From Crocosphaera chwakensis CCY0110 (GTDB lineage Bacteria; Cyanobacteriota; Cyanobacteriia; Cyanobacteriales; Microcystaceae), in the NCBI RefSeq assembly GCF_000169335.1, contig NZ_AAXW01000010.1, forward strand, positions 1 through 64,000: a stretch of DNA of 64,000 bases, written 5' to 3'. A program made the position numbers and the translations under genes. The notes under the pieces were generated by a model that made no database searches, had not been told where the DNA came from, and saw nothing but the letters and a program-made list of their open reading frames with translations. This document shows positions 44,851 to 53,234 of the stretch, in pieces. Position 1 is the first letter of the stretch; the number at the start of each line of letters is the position of its first letter.

Positions 44851-45480
44851 TTATCTTTGTTGTTTAACCATTGCTGCAAAATTAGATAGAACTTTTAATC
44901 CATTATCCGATGACTTTTCTGGATGGAATTGTACCGCTATCAGATTATCACGGGCGATCGCTGCTGTCACGGTTTGGCTACCATGAGTTACCACAGCAGC
45001 TTTGACATCGGGATCAACAGGATCAACATAGTAGGAATGGACAAAATAAACGTAAGGATCGGGGGTTAACCCTTGCCATAAGGATAGATTCGGTTGAGTG
45101 AATTGTAACTGGTTCCAGCCCATATGAGGTATGGTTAAATCAGGCTCAGATTGAAAACGACGGACCATCCCTGGAATAATGCCTAAACCTGGTTCTTTTC
45201 CTTCTTCTGACCCCTCGAAGAGAATTTGTAAGCCCAAACAAATGCCTAAAAATGGCTTACCTGATGCGATCGCTGTTTTGATGGGTTCTTCTAAATGACG
45301 CGATCGCAAATGTTGCACTGCCGGATCAAATGATCCTACTCCGGGCAAAACGATAGCCTCAGCTTCAGCTATATCTTGAGGAGAATCAGTGATTTTTGGC
45401 TTAATACCTGCTTTTTCTAGCCCTTTACAGGCAGAGTGCAGATTACCCATATCATAGTCAATAACAGCCAGGAAGCCCAT
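44851..45480 (-). CDS. hisH: Imidazole glycerol phosphate synthase subunit HisH
   Basis: Glutamine amidotransferase that feeds ammonia to HisF in histidine synthesis. It has about 209 residues. The start block AVIDYDMGNLHSACKGLE, oxyanion strand LPGVGSFDPA, nucleophile GICLGLQ (Cys near 82) and the His-Glu pair in VQFHPEKS are all present. The ATG at 45480 gives the usual MGFLAVIDYDMGN start; another ATG lies two codons upstream. It is not beside hisF here. Confidence 0.95.
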   Translation of the reverse strand: MGFLAVIDYDMGNLHSACKGLEKAGIKPKITDSPQDIAEAEAIVLPGVGSFDPAVQHLRSRHLEEPIKTAIASGKPFLGICLGLQILFEGSEEGKEPGLGIIPGMVRRFQSEPDLTIPHMGWNQLQFTQPNLSLWQGLTPDPYVYFVHSYYVDPVDPDVKAAVVTHGSQTVTAAIARDNLIAVQFHPEKSSDNGLKVLSNFAAMVKQQR

Positions 45481-45620
45481 AAACATTCCTTGTGGTTAAC
45501 ATTTCACTAATAATAATGATAGTTGATAGTTAGCGGTTAAACTAAAATTACAAGACTATATTTAAGATTAAGAAATCTAAAACTTGTCCCTATTACCTAT
45601 TCTCTTTTCCCTGTTCCCTT

Positions 45621-46805
45621 TTAATTAATCCCAAAGGAATTTTCTAAAGCTTCTAAAACCACATCTGTGACGATTTTAGTCCGATAACGACACGCTTGAG
45701 TTTCCGTTGAATTAAACCTACCATTTTCCCAATATTTATTACTTCCTGCACCTCCTCCACAAACCCCAAAATAATCGCAAGTTTGACGACAACTCTCAAC
45801 GCCTTTTGTCATATCTCGATAAATTTCCTTGAATTTTTCACTCTCGCAAACTGATTCTAAATTATCAGTTAAAACATTCCCTAAAATAAAATTGCCATAG
45901 GGTTTAATATCAACTGATAATAATTCAGGATCAAAGGTAGAAAAATTACCCAAATAATCAATATTTAAAATAGCAAAGGGATGATTCATATCGGTTTTGG
46001 CCAATCTTTGGTTATCACAAATTAAGCCACAAATTGCCTCAAATTCTCGTACTTTTAATTGATCATTCGTTTGGCTCGTTAATTTCCAAAATCGTTTGAT
46101 AAACTGATAATATTTTTTTTCTGTCCCAACTTTATCTAAAGAAGAACTTTTATTAATTCCTTCTATTTCTTCCATATTAAAAGCAACATCGGTAATGCCA
46201 TTTTCCCAGAAAAAGTCGAAGATTTCATCAGCATAATCTAAAGATTCTTGAGTAATAACAGCAATAATATTGAAATAAATTTCATTATCTTGTAAACAAC
46301 GAATCCCTCTCATAACACTTTCATGGGTTGGTAAACCTGTGGGGGTTTTACGATGAGCATTATGTAAAAAATCGGGACCATCAATACTGATTCCTACACC
46401 AATATTATTTTCTTTAAAAAAATCACACCAAGCTTGATTAATTAAGATTCCGTTAGTTTGTATTGAATGATAAATAGGAACTTGTTTAAAATTGTATTCT
46501 TTATTAGCAATTTCAATTCTTTTAAATACTTCTTTATAGTAAGAAATTGGTACACCTAAAGGTTCTCCTGCGTGCCAACAAATATCAATAAATTCTCCTA
46601 CAAAAGGACTGGTAAAAAGAGCTTTAAAAATAGGTTCAATTAAATCAAGAGATAGTCTTTCTTTTAAAGTTCGATTCGGTAAATAACAATAATCACAATT
46701 AAGATTACAAAAAGGAGTAGGTTGAATAACCACTAAATTAATCGGTCCAAACGATGAACTATCAATAGATTTATATTTATTATTTCTAGATAAATGTGTT
46801 GTCAT
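45621..46805 (-). CDS. grrM: Radical SAM/SPASM peptide maturase, GrrM/OscB type
   Basis: A 394-residue enzyme. The radical-SAM cluster motif is CNLNCDYC (CxxxCxxC, about residues 33-40). Family traits are IQPTPFCNLNCDYCYLP, DICWHAGEPLGVPISYY, SIQTNGILIN and SIDGPDFLHNAHRKTPTG. A C-terminal SPASM region holds Cys ligands in CRQTCDYFGVCGGGAGSNKY and the late ACRYR. GrrM/OscB enzymes form C-C cyclophane cross-links on aromatic-x-Asn motifs. The gene follows grrA1 by 8 bases, so precursor and maturase are cotranscribed. Confidence 0.88.
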   Translation of the reverse strand: MTTHLSRNNKYKSIDSSSFGPINLVVIQPTPFCNLNCDYCYLPNRTLKERLSLDLIEPIFKALFTSPFVGEFIDICWHAGEPLGVPISYYKEVFKRIEIANKEYNFKQVPIYHSIQTNGILINQAWCDFFKENNIGVGISIDGPDFLHNAHRKTPTGLPTHESVMRGIRCLQDNEIYFNIIAVITQESLDYADEIFDFFWENGITDVAFNMEEIEGINKSSSLDKVGTEKKYYQFIKRFWKLTSQTNDQLKVREFEAICGLICDNQRLAKTDMNHPFAILNIDYLGNFSTFDPELLSVDIKPYGNFILGNVLTDNLESVCESEKFKEIYRDMTKGVESCRQTCDYFGVCGGGAGSNKYWENGRFNSTETQACRYRTKIVTDVVLEALENSFGIN

Positions 46806-46813
46806 CTTTCACC

Positions 46814-47212
46814 TTACCACCGATTAATAAAACCGCCATTTCTCCAAGGACTACGGTTATAAAAACCGCCTCTATCACCCCAAGGACGACCATTCACAAA
46901 ACCCCCGCCATTACGCCAAGGATTACGGTTAACAAACCCACCACCACCATGACGATTTGCAAATCCACCTCGATATCCATTTCCCCAAGTTCCTCTACGA
47001 CCATTACCCCAACCTAATCCAATTAAATCCTCATTTTGTTCAGTTGAAATATCAATTCCTCTTTGTTGTATGGCTTCTGTTAAGCGAGATAAACGATTTT
47101 CTATACTTAAATTGTTATTGGATAAAGTCCCATGACTTTTTGCCACAGAAGCAGTTAAAGTAGACACTGCTAAAAGAAATCCCACACAAGTAATTTTCGT
47201 TTCAATTTGCAA
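46814..47212 (-). CDS. grrA: GrrA/OscA-type RiPP precursor, long form
   Basis: A 132-residue precursor. A hydrophobic leader (about 10-25) looks like a signal peptide. A conserved leader helix IENRLSRLTEAIQQRGIDIS (38-56) follows, then a Gly/Arg/Asn-rich core. The core has nine aromatic-x-Asn motifs (W68GN, W76GN, F84AN, F93VN, W99RN, F105VN, F117YN, W123RN, F128IN) and one W111GD, the sites where cyclophanes would form. The start is TTG with an SD (AGGAG) 7-8 bases upstream; no ATG is in frame. The maturase gene follows. Confidence 0.85.
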   Translation of the reverse strand: MQIETKITCVGFLLAVSTLTASVAKSHGTLSNNNLSIENRLSRLTEAIQQRGIDISTEQNEDLIGLGWGNGRRGTWGNGYRGGFANRHGGGGFVNRNPWRNGGGFVNGRPWGDRGGFYNRSPWRNGGFINRW

Positions 47213-47279
47213 AACAAATGCTCCTAAAACTAACTAACAAATTCTTAAAAAAGATCATAACAAACAACTCTTTTATTAA

Positions 47280-47582
47280 TTAATAACGGTTGTAGAAACC
47301 ACCGCCATTGCGGAAAGGACTTCGATTGACAAACCCACCACCACCACTGCGATTCGCAAATCCCCTAGCAATTGCGTTTTTATTTTCTAATTGATTAGAT
47401 ATTTTAATCTCTCGCTGTTGTATCGCTTTAGTAATCCGAGATAGACGATATTCAATATTATTAGAAAGATTAGAAACCTTGGTATTAATCGGTTGTTGGG
47501 AATTAGCTGTTGCCACAGAAACACTCAACGTTGATACAGCTAACAAGAAACCCATAAAAGTGATTTTAGTCGTCATTTGCAC
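47280..47582 (-). CDS. grrA: GrrA/OscA-type RiPP precursor, short form
   Basis: A paralogue of the adjacent precursor. The signal-like segment ITFMGFLLAVSTLSVSVA and leader helix IEYRLSRITKAIQQREIKIS match it closely, but the core is only about 26 residues, with four motifs (FAN, FVN, FRN, FYN) and no Trp. By alignment with the long form the start is GTG at 47582. ATGs at 47576 and 47600 are alternatives. It precedes grrA1 by about 67 bases on the same strand. Confidence 0.82.
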   Translation of the reverse strand: MQMTTKITFMGFLLAVSTLSVSVATANSQQPINTKVSNLSNNIEYRLSRITKAIQQREIKISNQLENKNAIARGFANRSGGGGFVNRSPFRNGGGFYNRY

Positions 47583-47730
47583 AATATTCGCCCCTATCAT
47601 ACAACTCTGTAAAGAACTCTAGCAAAAAAGAGACTTTAATGGCTATTATTGTTAAATTTGTTTACCTTTCATTTACAGATTGACGAAAAAAAGTAACAAT
47701 TTTACTGTTTCTTTCTATTTAATAACAAAA

Positions 47731-48627
47731 ATGATGTATAAGAAACTACCATTAATAACTTTAAGTTTAATAACAGCCTTTATTCTTCCGAGTCGAAGTT
47801 TAGCAGAAACCGTTATAGAAAGAGTCGCAAGAACAGGAATTTTAAATGTTAGTACGAAAGTCGATTTAGTACCTTATGCTTACGTTAACGATGAAGATGA
47901 ATTAGTCGGTTATTCCGTAGAACTGATCGAATTAATTCGAGAAACACTCGCTAAAGAAATTGGAAAAGATGTTCAAATTAAGGTCATTGTTGATGACACT
48001 TTAGACGAGAGAATTAGCAGCCTTCTTAATCGTGAAGTCGATATTGCCTGTGATACAACTTTTACGTGGCAAAGGGATAGATTTGTTGATTTTTCCTTAG
48101 CTTATGGTATTTCTGGTATTAAAGTTTTTGTCAGAGAAAATAGTAATTTATCCTCGCGGGAGTCTTTTAAAAATAAACGAATTGCTATTATAGAGAGTGT
48201 TCTCAGTCCTGAATCTATTAAAGTAATTGAATCTCAAGTAACTATTGTGAATGTTGATAGTATAGAAGCAGGAATTAAAGCAGTAGAAGATGGTGAAGTA
48301 GATGGATTTGCCTTTGACGGAACCATTTTAGAAGGAACTCGACAGACTTTAACCAATCCTGATGCTTATAAAGTAGTTCCTGATGAATCTTATTTTAAAC
48401 ATGGCATTGCTTGTATGGTTCCCGAACAAGATTCAACCTTTTTAAATTTAGTTAATTTGACCATTGGTAAAATGATGGATGGTTATATTCGGGGTGATTC
48501 CCATTATGTAGAAATGGTCAATCGTTATTTTGGAGAAGAGGGTATTGTTCCCTTTGAACCAGCAAGAATTAAAGATTTCTTTGAGATAATAATTATTACC
48601 CGTGAACAAATTCCCCCTGAACAATAA
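47731..48627 (+). CDS. grrP: Extracellular solute-binding-like protein, GrrP type
   Basis: A 298-residue periplasmic protein. The signal peptide ends PSRSLAE. The fold is that of bacterial amino-acid-binding proteins: TGILNVSTKVDLVPYAYVND, VGYSVELIELI, REVDIACDTTFTWQRDRFVDFS and KNKRIAIIESVLS. No ABC transporter genes are near, so it is an orphan binding protein. Its place divergent from two grrA genes and grrM matches GrrP of the Grr system. It may bind the modified peptide. ATG at 47731 or 47734; a longer TTG start at 47680 is less likely. Confidence 0.82.
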   Translation: MMYKKLPLITLSLITAFILPSRSLAETVIERVARTGILNVSTKVDLVPYAYVNDEDELVGYSVELIELIRETLAKEIGKDVQIKVIVDDTLDERISSLLNREVDIACDTTFTWQRDRFVDFSLAYGISGIKVFVRENSNLSSRESFKNKRIAIIESVLSPESIKVIESQVTIVNVDSIEAGIKAVEDGEVDGFAFDGTILEGTRQTLTNPDAYKVVPDESYFKHGIACMVPEQDSTFLNLVNLTIGKMMDGYIRGDSHYVEMVNRYFGEEGIVPFEPARIKDFFEIIIITREQIPPEQ

Positions 48628-48849
48628 TTTAACGAGAATTTAACCATAAAATAATCATACAATTGTACGTTAAAAAACTTAAATCATTAACTTGGTAGAG
48701 TTTTGAAAAAGTGTACTGAATAAATGCTGTTTTCAGCTTAATTTCTTATTTGATTTTTATTAGATCAAGAAAATATTTAATACTTGAAAAATTGTGAAAG
48801 TTTCGATATATTATGGGTAAGTTTTATCCGTTGTGAGGATTATTTAATC

Positions 48850-49566
48850 ATGATGAATCTTTCAAAAGCTGCGATCGCTTCTGGAAGCGTGTTAGTGACT
48901 GGTTTGTTAGGCATTACTGCTCAATCTGCTTCGGCTTCAACCATTACCAATGATTCTGTGGTGGGAACTCAGTATGAAATCCTAAGTGTAACTGAAGGAG
49001 AACTAATACAATCTGGACAATTTGTCACAACCTTTGAGGAAAACTATGCAGAAGACAATTTAATTCCATATTTAGATGGCGACACAGCGATCGTCGATAC
49101 TGATATTCCAGGTGGACCGAATTATTTTGACAAAACCATCACCATTACTCAATCAGATATTGATATCATAGGCAACGGAGACCAGTATGGGTGGCGATTT
49201 CTTGTAGAGAATAACACCCCTTATGACTGGACGGATTATCACTTTGAGTTTGAGGAGGGAACGCTTGAGACTCTAGGCATAGACACTATATTTGTTAATA
49301 GTGATCCAGCAGCAAATGTCATGGTCATGGGTGATGATGTTTGGCTGACCAACTTGGATGTACAAACTGGCGGTAGTCTAGTTGATTTATTAGAAGTCCA
49401 ATTTTTCTTTGGCGCAGGTGCTGATGCGGTCCCTGATGAAACTTATGGAGTTCGCCAGATTGCGACTACTGATGTTCCGGTTTCTACCCCTGAACCTGGC
49501 ACTATCTTAGGATTAGGATTGTTAGGTTTCGGTGCATTGTACAAGCGCAAGTTAAACCAGAAATAA
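48850..49566 (+). CDS. PEP-CTERM sorting-domain protein
   Basis: A 238-residue secreted protein. The signal peptide ends AQSASA. The body is acidic with several beta-rich blocks (YLDGDTAIVDTDIPGGPNYF, YGWRFLVENNTPYDWTDYHF). The end is TPEPGTILGLGLLGFGALYK then RKLNQK, a classic PEP-CTERM signal for exosortase processing. The SD GTGAGGAT precedes the ATG at 48850; the longer frame from 48784 is unlikely. Function unknown. Confidence 0.75.
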   Translation: MMNLSKAAIASGSVLVTGLLGITAQSASASTITNDSVVGTQYEILSVTEGELIQSGQFVTTFEENYAEDNLIPYLDGDTAIVDTDIPGGPNYFDKTITITQSDIDIIGNGDQYGWRFLVENNTPYDWTDYHFEFEEGTLETLGIDTIFVNSDPAANVMVMGDDVWLTNLDVQTGGSLVDLLEVQFFFGAGADAVPDETYGVRQIATTDVPVSTPEPGTILGLGLLGFGALYKRKLNQK

Positions 49567-49586
49567 GATAATGAAATTATAAAACC

Positions 49587-49614
49587 TTGTAAGGTGGGCA
49601 ATGCCCACCCTACA
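49587..49614. repeat. Palindromic dispersed repeat GTGGGCAATGCCCAC, copy 1
   Basis: TTGTAAGGTGGGCAATGCCC followed by ACCCTACAG forms a perfect GGTGGGCA/TGCCCACC hairpin after the PEP-CTERM gene. The same 25-base unit recurs in reverse orientation at 55529-55555. It probably also acts as a terminator here. Confidence 0.75.
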
Positions 49615-49628
49615 GTTCAAATTCGGTA

Positions 49629-50408
49629 TTAATTTTCAGGAAATTTACCCTCTCGAACATCTTGAGAAAAATCACTAACTGCTTGAGTAACAATGTCTCT
49701 TAAATTGACATAAGATTTAGCAAAAGGAGGCTGTTTTTCAGACAATCCTAATAAATCTGCTGTTACCAATACCTGTCCGTCACAATCTGAACCTGCACCA
49801 ATGCCAATAGTTGGAATAGGTAACTTTGCCGTAATTGTTCTAGCAAGGTTAGCTGGAATATGCTCTAAAACCACAGCAAACGCTCCGGCTTCTGATAAAG
49901 CGATCGCTTCTGATAAAATACGTTCAGCATCGGTTTCTGTGGTTCCCTGTTGACGATAACCCAAACGATGCACCGACTGAGGGGTTAACCCCACATGACC
50001 CATAACAGGGATACCAATATCACTCAAACGGCTAACGGTTTCGATGGCCGCAGGGTGTCCCCCTTCAAGTTTAACGGCTTGTACTCCTGTTTCTTTTAAA
50101 ACCCGTCCGGCTGCATGAATAGCTTGACTGACGCTTTCTTGATAGCTGAGAAACGGTAAATCACACACCACTAAAGCTCGTTTAACTCCTCGACGAACAG
50201 CAGACGCATGATGTAACATTTCATCGAGGGTAATGGGTAGGGTAGTTTCGTATCCCAAAGCGACCATCGCCAACGAATCACCCACTAGAATAAGATCAAT
50301 ACCGGCTGCGTCTAATAATTGAGCAAAACCATAATCCCATGCAGTCAAGGCTACAATTGAACGGCCTTGTTGTTTCCAGGTAATCAGTTGTTGTGTGGTC
50401 AGTCCCAT
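49629..50408 (-). CDS. panB: 3-methyl-2-oxobutanoate hydroxymethyltransferase
   Basis: PanB makes ketopantoate, the first committed step to pantothenate. It has 259 residues. The blocks ALTAWDYGFAQLLDAAGIDL, VGDSLAMVALGYETTLPITL (Mg-binding Asp), CDLPFLSYQ, KLEGG, MGHVGLTPQS and IGIGAGSDCDGQVLV are all present. The gene stands alone, with chlM about 70 bases upstream on the same strand. Confidence 0.96.
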   Translation of the reverse strand: MGLTTQQLITWKQQGRSIVALTAWDYGFAQLLDAAGIDLILVGDSLAMVALGYETTLPITLDEMLHHASAVRRGVKRALVVCDLPFLSYQESVSQAIHAAGRVLKETGVQAVKLEGGHPAAIETVSRLSDIGIPVMGHVGLTPQSVHRLGYRQQGTTETDAERILSEAIALSEAGAFAVVLEHIPANLARTITAKLPIPTIGIGAGSDCDGQVLVTADLLGLSEKQPPFAKSYVNLRDIVTQAVSDFSQDVREGKFPEN

Positions 50409-50480
50409 GATCTTCCCAAAATCTGCAAATTAATAGGGGCTTAAATTAAGCCCCTACAGTTATACTATTTCCGTAGTGAC

Positions 50481-51170
50481 TTATTCTTTAACCGCTTCAA
50501 GAATTCGAGAATAATAGAAACGAGTGCTAGTCATATCTTTACGTTGAATACTAAAGCCATTGTCTTCTAATATTTTTATGATATCTTTTTCTTTGTGTTG
50601 ATAGGCGCGGGTTGTTTTACTTGGCCCTGGGAAAAATTCACCAATCTTTTTAAGAAGGGTCAAACAAAGGGTTTTCGGGGCAAAACTGAGGATCAATCGA
50701 TTTTCGGCCAAAGATGCTAAATGATTAATCATCTTAGCTGCATCTTCAGTTGGATAATGAATTAAAACATCGAGACAAATCACAGTGTGATAGTTGCCGG
50801 TTAAACTTTCTAAATCTTGTACTGCAAAGGTTACATTACTAGCCTCTTTGAGAGTTTTTTGCGCTCTTTCTTGAGCTTCTGTGACCATTTTTTCAGAAAT
50901 ATCACTGGCAAAGATTTTTGCCCCTTCTTGAGCTAAAGGAAGGCTTAAACTACCAACCCCACATCCAGCATCACAAATAGAGAGATTAGCCAGATTTTCA
51001 TCAGCTTTAAGCCACGCTACCACTGTATCGATGGTTTGTTGATGTCCGAGGCGAATATCTTTTTGAACTTTATTAACATCTCCATCGCCATAAATCCTGC
51101 GCCAACGGTCGAATCCTGTGGCGTTAAAGTAATCTTTGACAATGGTTTTATCATCAGTAGTGGTATTCAT
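50481..51170 (-). CDS. chlM: Magnesium protoporphyrin IX methyltransferase
   Basis: ChlM methylates Mg-protoporphyrin IX with SAM on the way to chlorophyll. It has 229 residues from the ATG at 51170; the longer frame to 51242 overlaps the next gene and is unlikely. Family traits are VKDYFNATGFDRWRRIYGDG, the SAM motif ICDAGCGVGSLSLPLAQ, ASDISEKMV, LDVLIHYP and the C-terminal TSTRFYYSRILEA. It is downstream of a PP2C gene with a 61-base gap. Confidence 0.95.
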   Translation of the reverse strand: MNTTTDDKTIVKDYFNATGFDRWRRIYGDGDVNKVQKDIRLGHQQTIDTVVAWLKADENLANLSICDAGCGVGSLSLPLAQEGAKIFASDISEKMVTEAQERAQKTLKEASNVTFAVQDLESLTGNYHTVICLDVLIHYPTEDAAKMINHLASLAENRLILSFAPKTLCLTLLKKIGEFFPGPSKTTRAYQHKEKDIIKILEDNGFSIQRKDMTSTRFYYSRILEAVKE

Positions 51171-51231
51171 GGATTCAGGAAGGTTTTTTGAAGCACAACT
51201 TTTCATTCTACCTGAGTATTTGAAGGATTCA

Positions 51232-51957
51232 TTATTCTTCAACCACCACCACTACGGTAATGTTATCCGAACCGCCTCCATCTTTAGCTGCTTCGATTAA
51301 ATTTTTAGCAATATCATCACAGGATTCACTATGGTCAAAAATTTCTTGAATGGCAGGGTCGGCCACTTCTTCGGTTAAACCATCACTACACAATAATAAG
51401 CGATCGCCGGGTTGAATCTCTAATGTGCCAATTTCTGGTTTTTGAGTATCTTTACGGCCTAAACATTGGAATAAAACGTGCCGTCCGGGGTGAGTTTTCG
51501 CTTGTTCTGCATCAATATCTCCCATTTTGAGAGCTTTAGCTACCCAAGTATGATCTTCGGTTATTTGCTCTAATTTACTATCACGGATACGATACAGTCG
51601 AGAGTCTCCTACATGGGCCCGCAGAGGTTGTTCTCCGCGAAATAGGACGACTACCGCCGTCGTTCCCATTTCTCCTCGTTCGGGATGATTTTGTTGATCT
51701 TCTAATATCCCGTCATTGGCTTTAATAATGGCTTCTTCTAAGATTTCATTGGAAGACGCTTCAGAGTCCCAATACTGTTCTAAATGGTCTTTAATACGTT
51801 GGGTTGCAATCAGACTAGCTTCTTGTCCCCCTGCGTGGCCACCCATTCCGTCTGCGACTACAAAAAAACGTCCCTCAGGATCGATGTAAAAGTTATCTTG
51901 ATTGACCGATCTCAACAGTCCCGGATCAGTTAGACCTGTGAAGCGACGATTCATCAT
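51232..51957 (-). CDS. PP2C-family serine/threonine phosphatase
   Basis: A 241-residue soluble phosphatase of the Stp/PrpC type. The metal-binding motifs are SVNQDNFYI, VVADGMGGHAGGQEAS, GTTAVVVLF, AHVGDSRLYRI, EDHTWVAKAL, LLLCSDGLTEEV and GGSDNITVVVV, so it should be active. The ATG at 51957 is preferred over the one at 52017 because the domain begins there. It may counteract one of the cell's Hanks-type kinases. Confidence 0.93.
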   Translation of the reverse strand: MMNRRFTGLTDPGLLRSVNQDNFYIDPEGRFFVVADGMGGHAGGQEASLIATQRIKDHLEQYWDSEASSNEILEEAIIKANDGILEDQQNHPERGEMGTTAVVVLFRGEQPLRAHVGDSRLYRIRDSKLEQITEDHTWVAKALKMGDIDAEQAKTHPGRHVLFQCLGRKDTQKPEIGTLEIQPGDRLLLCSDGLTEEVADPAIQEIFDHSESCDDIAKNLIEAAKDGGGSDNITVVVVVEE

Positions 51958-52110
51958 TGGTGAATTAGTTAATGAGTATAAACAAGGGTGGTTTGGCCCG
52001 TAACAGAGTTTTAGCAAAACTCCCTACCCTAAAATACTATCAAAAAATTTCCTCTTGGTCATCTGGCTAAAATTCGTTGATAAAAATAAATGTTACTGGT
52101 TAAGTGAAGT

Positions 52111-52470
52111 AAGGGAGCAGGGAGCCTCGGAGCAGGGAGTTGGGAGATAATATTACTAACTAAATGCTCAAATGAGAAGGTCTTCTCGTTCAGTTTGCGC
52201 CAATTTAGCTGAAGCTTGGCCAAAACGTCGATATGAAGCTGCTTTCGTAGCGAAACTTAATGATAATGAAGCTCAAGCAGCAGAAACGCAAACATGGTTA
52301 GATTTTGCTGTAGAGTGTAAATATTTAGAGCCAGAAATTGGTCAAAAACTATTTAATATATATGACGAAATTATAGCAATTTTAGTCAAAATAATTAATA
52401 ATCCCGAACCTTGGTTATTAAAAAAGCGTTAATTGCTTTGTTCTCCCAACTCCCTTTGCTCCCTGCTCCC
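52111..52470. repeat. Inverted low-complexity repeats flanking a four-helix-bundle gene
   Basis: Left arm (52111-52147) carries AGGGAGCAGGGAG...GGAGTTGGGAGA. Right arm (52442-52470) carries TCTCCCAACTCCC...GCTCCCTGCTCCC. Read in opposite strands the two arms match over about 25 bases, bracketing the truncated gene at 52172-52432. They would fold the transcript into one large stem. Confidence 0.6.
52172..52432 (+). pseudogene. Four-helix-bundle (23S rRNA IVS-type) protein, N-terminally truncated
   Basis: The 86 residues start abruptly in the conserved RRSSRSVCANLAEAWPKRRY block, then YEAAFVAKLNDNEAQAAETQ and WLDFAVECKYL. This is the four-helix-bundle family of 23S rRNA intervening sequences, the fold shared with the Avd protein of diversity-generating retroelements. 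Full members are about 120 residues; the first helix (about 35 residues) is missing, and an in-frame stop lies just upstream. Inverted repeats flank it. It is probably inactive. Confidence 0.7.
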
Positions 52471-52593
52471 CTGCAGTCACAACGAAGTTTTTTGCTTAAC
52501 CGAGGAGTATTGCGAGACAACAAAGACAACAAAAAAAATGCAGGTACTAACTTACCTGCAATGACTCAAAGGTTTGCTCTGAATGGATAAAAT

Positions 52594-53154
52594 TTATGCT
52601 TTCTCGTTGCTCTTGTTCGCTTTACCTAACTTACGCTTGAACGCAGTTCCAAAACTGATAGCAGCACCGGCACCTAAGATGGTTAGAGGTTCAGGAACGG
52701 GTTTATATATTGTTAAATGAGACAGACCAGGTTGGTTACCACCATTATTTAAAATGCCCAAGGTAGACCAATCAAATTCACTTATGTCGCTAGTTTTATA
52801 AAGTAAGTAACCCGTAGAAGCTTTAACTGAAAATGCACCAGCACCTGTTAGTCCAGTGCTAAAAGTTCCACTTAGAGTGTCATTACCTCCACTCAAGAAA
52901 CTGCCAAAACCTTTATCTGACTTGCCTTCTACCACCCAAATACCACCTAAGATAGACTCCAGGTTAGATACACCTGTCCCATTATCGCCAGTATCATTAC
53001 CACTAAAACCATCTAAGCACATAGGGTCAGATGTAGGATCAGTGCTACCTGGCGGACAATTGAATGAAGCAGCTTCAGCACTGAGTGCATGGAAACCAAT
53101 AGAAGCAGTTGCTAATACAGAAGCTCCTACTAAAGTTGAAAGAACTTTTTTCAT
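52594..53154 (-). CDS. PEP-CTERM sorting-domain protein
   Basis: A 186-residue secreted protein. The signal peptide ends AEA. The body is Gly/Asp/Ser-rich with one Cys pair and the block ILGGIWVVEGKSDKGFGSFL, ending VPEPLTILGAGAAISFGTAF then KRKLGKANKSNEKA. The VPEP box, hydrophobic helix and basic tail are a PEP-CTERM signal; the basic tail is unusually long (about 14 residues). It stands alone. The IS copy lies 80 bases upstream. Confidence 0.78.
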   Translation of the reverse strand: MKKVLSTLVGASVLATASIGFHALSAEAASFNCPPGSTDPTSDPMCLDGFSGNDTGDNGTGVSNLESILGGIWVVEGKSDKGFGSFLSGGNDTLSGTFSTGLTGAGAFSVKASTGYLLYKTSDISEFDWSTLGILNNGGNQPGLSHLTIYKPVPEPLTILGAGAAISFGTAFKRKLGKANKSNEKA

Positions 53155-53234
53155 AATTCACTCCGTTTATGTGTTAAGCCGTTAACCCAGTCAAGTTAAC
53201 TAAGTAGGCTTTGCTGAAAAAGTCACTCAAAAAT

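Noticed and set aside
46796..47017. Plus-strand Thr/Pro-rich frame opposite grrA
   Set aside because: It is the antisense of the Gly/Arg/Asn repeat core and mirrors its repetitiveness.
51171..51242. Extended N-terminus of ChlM
   Set aside because: The extra 24 residues overlap the PP2C gene and do not match the family start.
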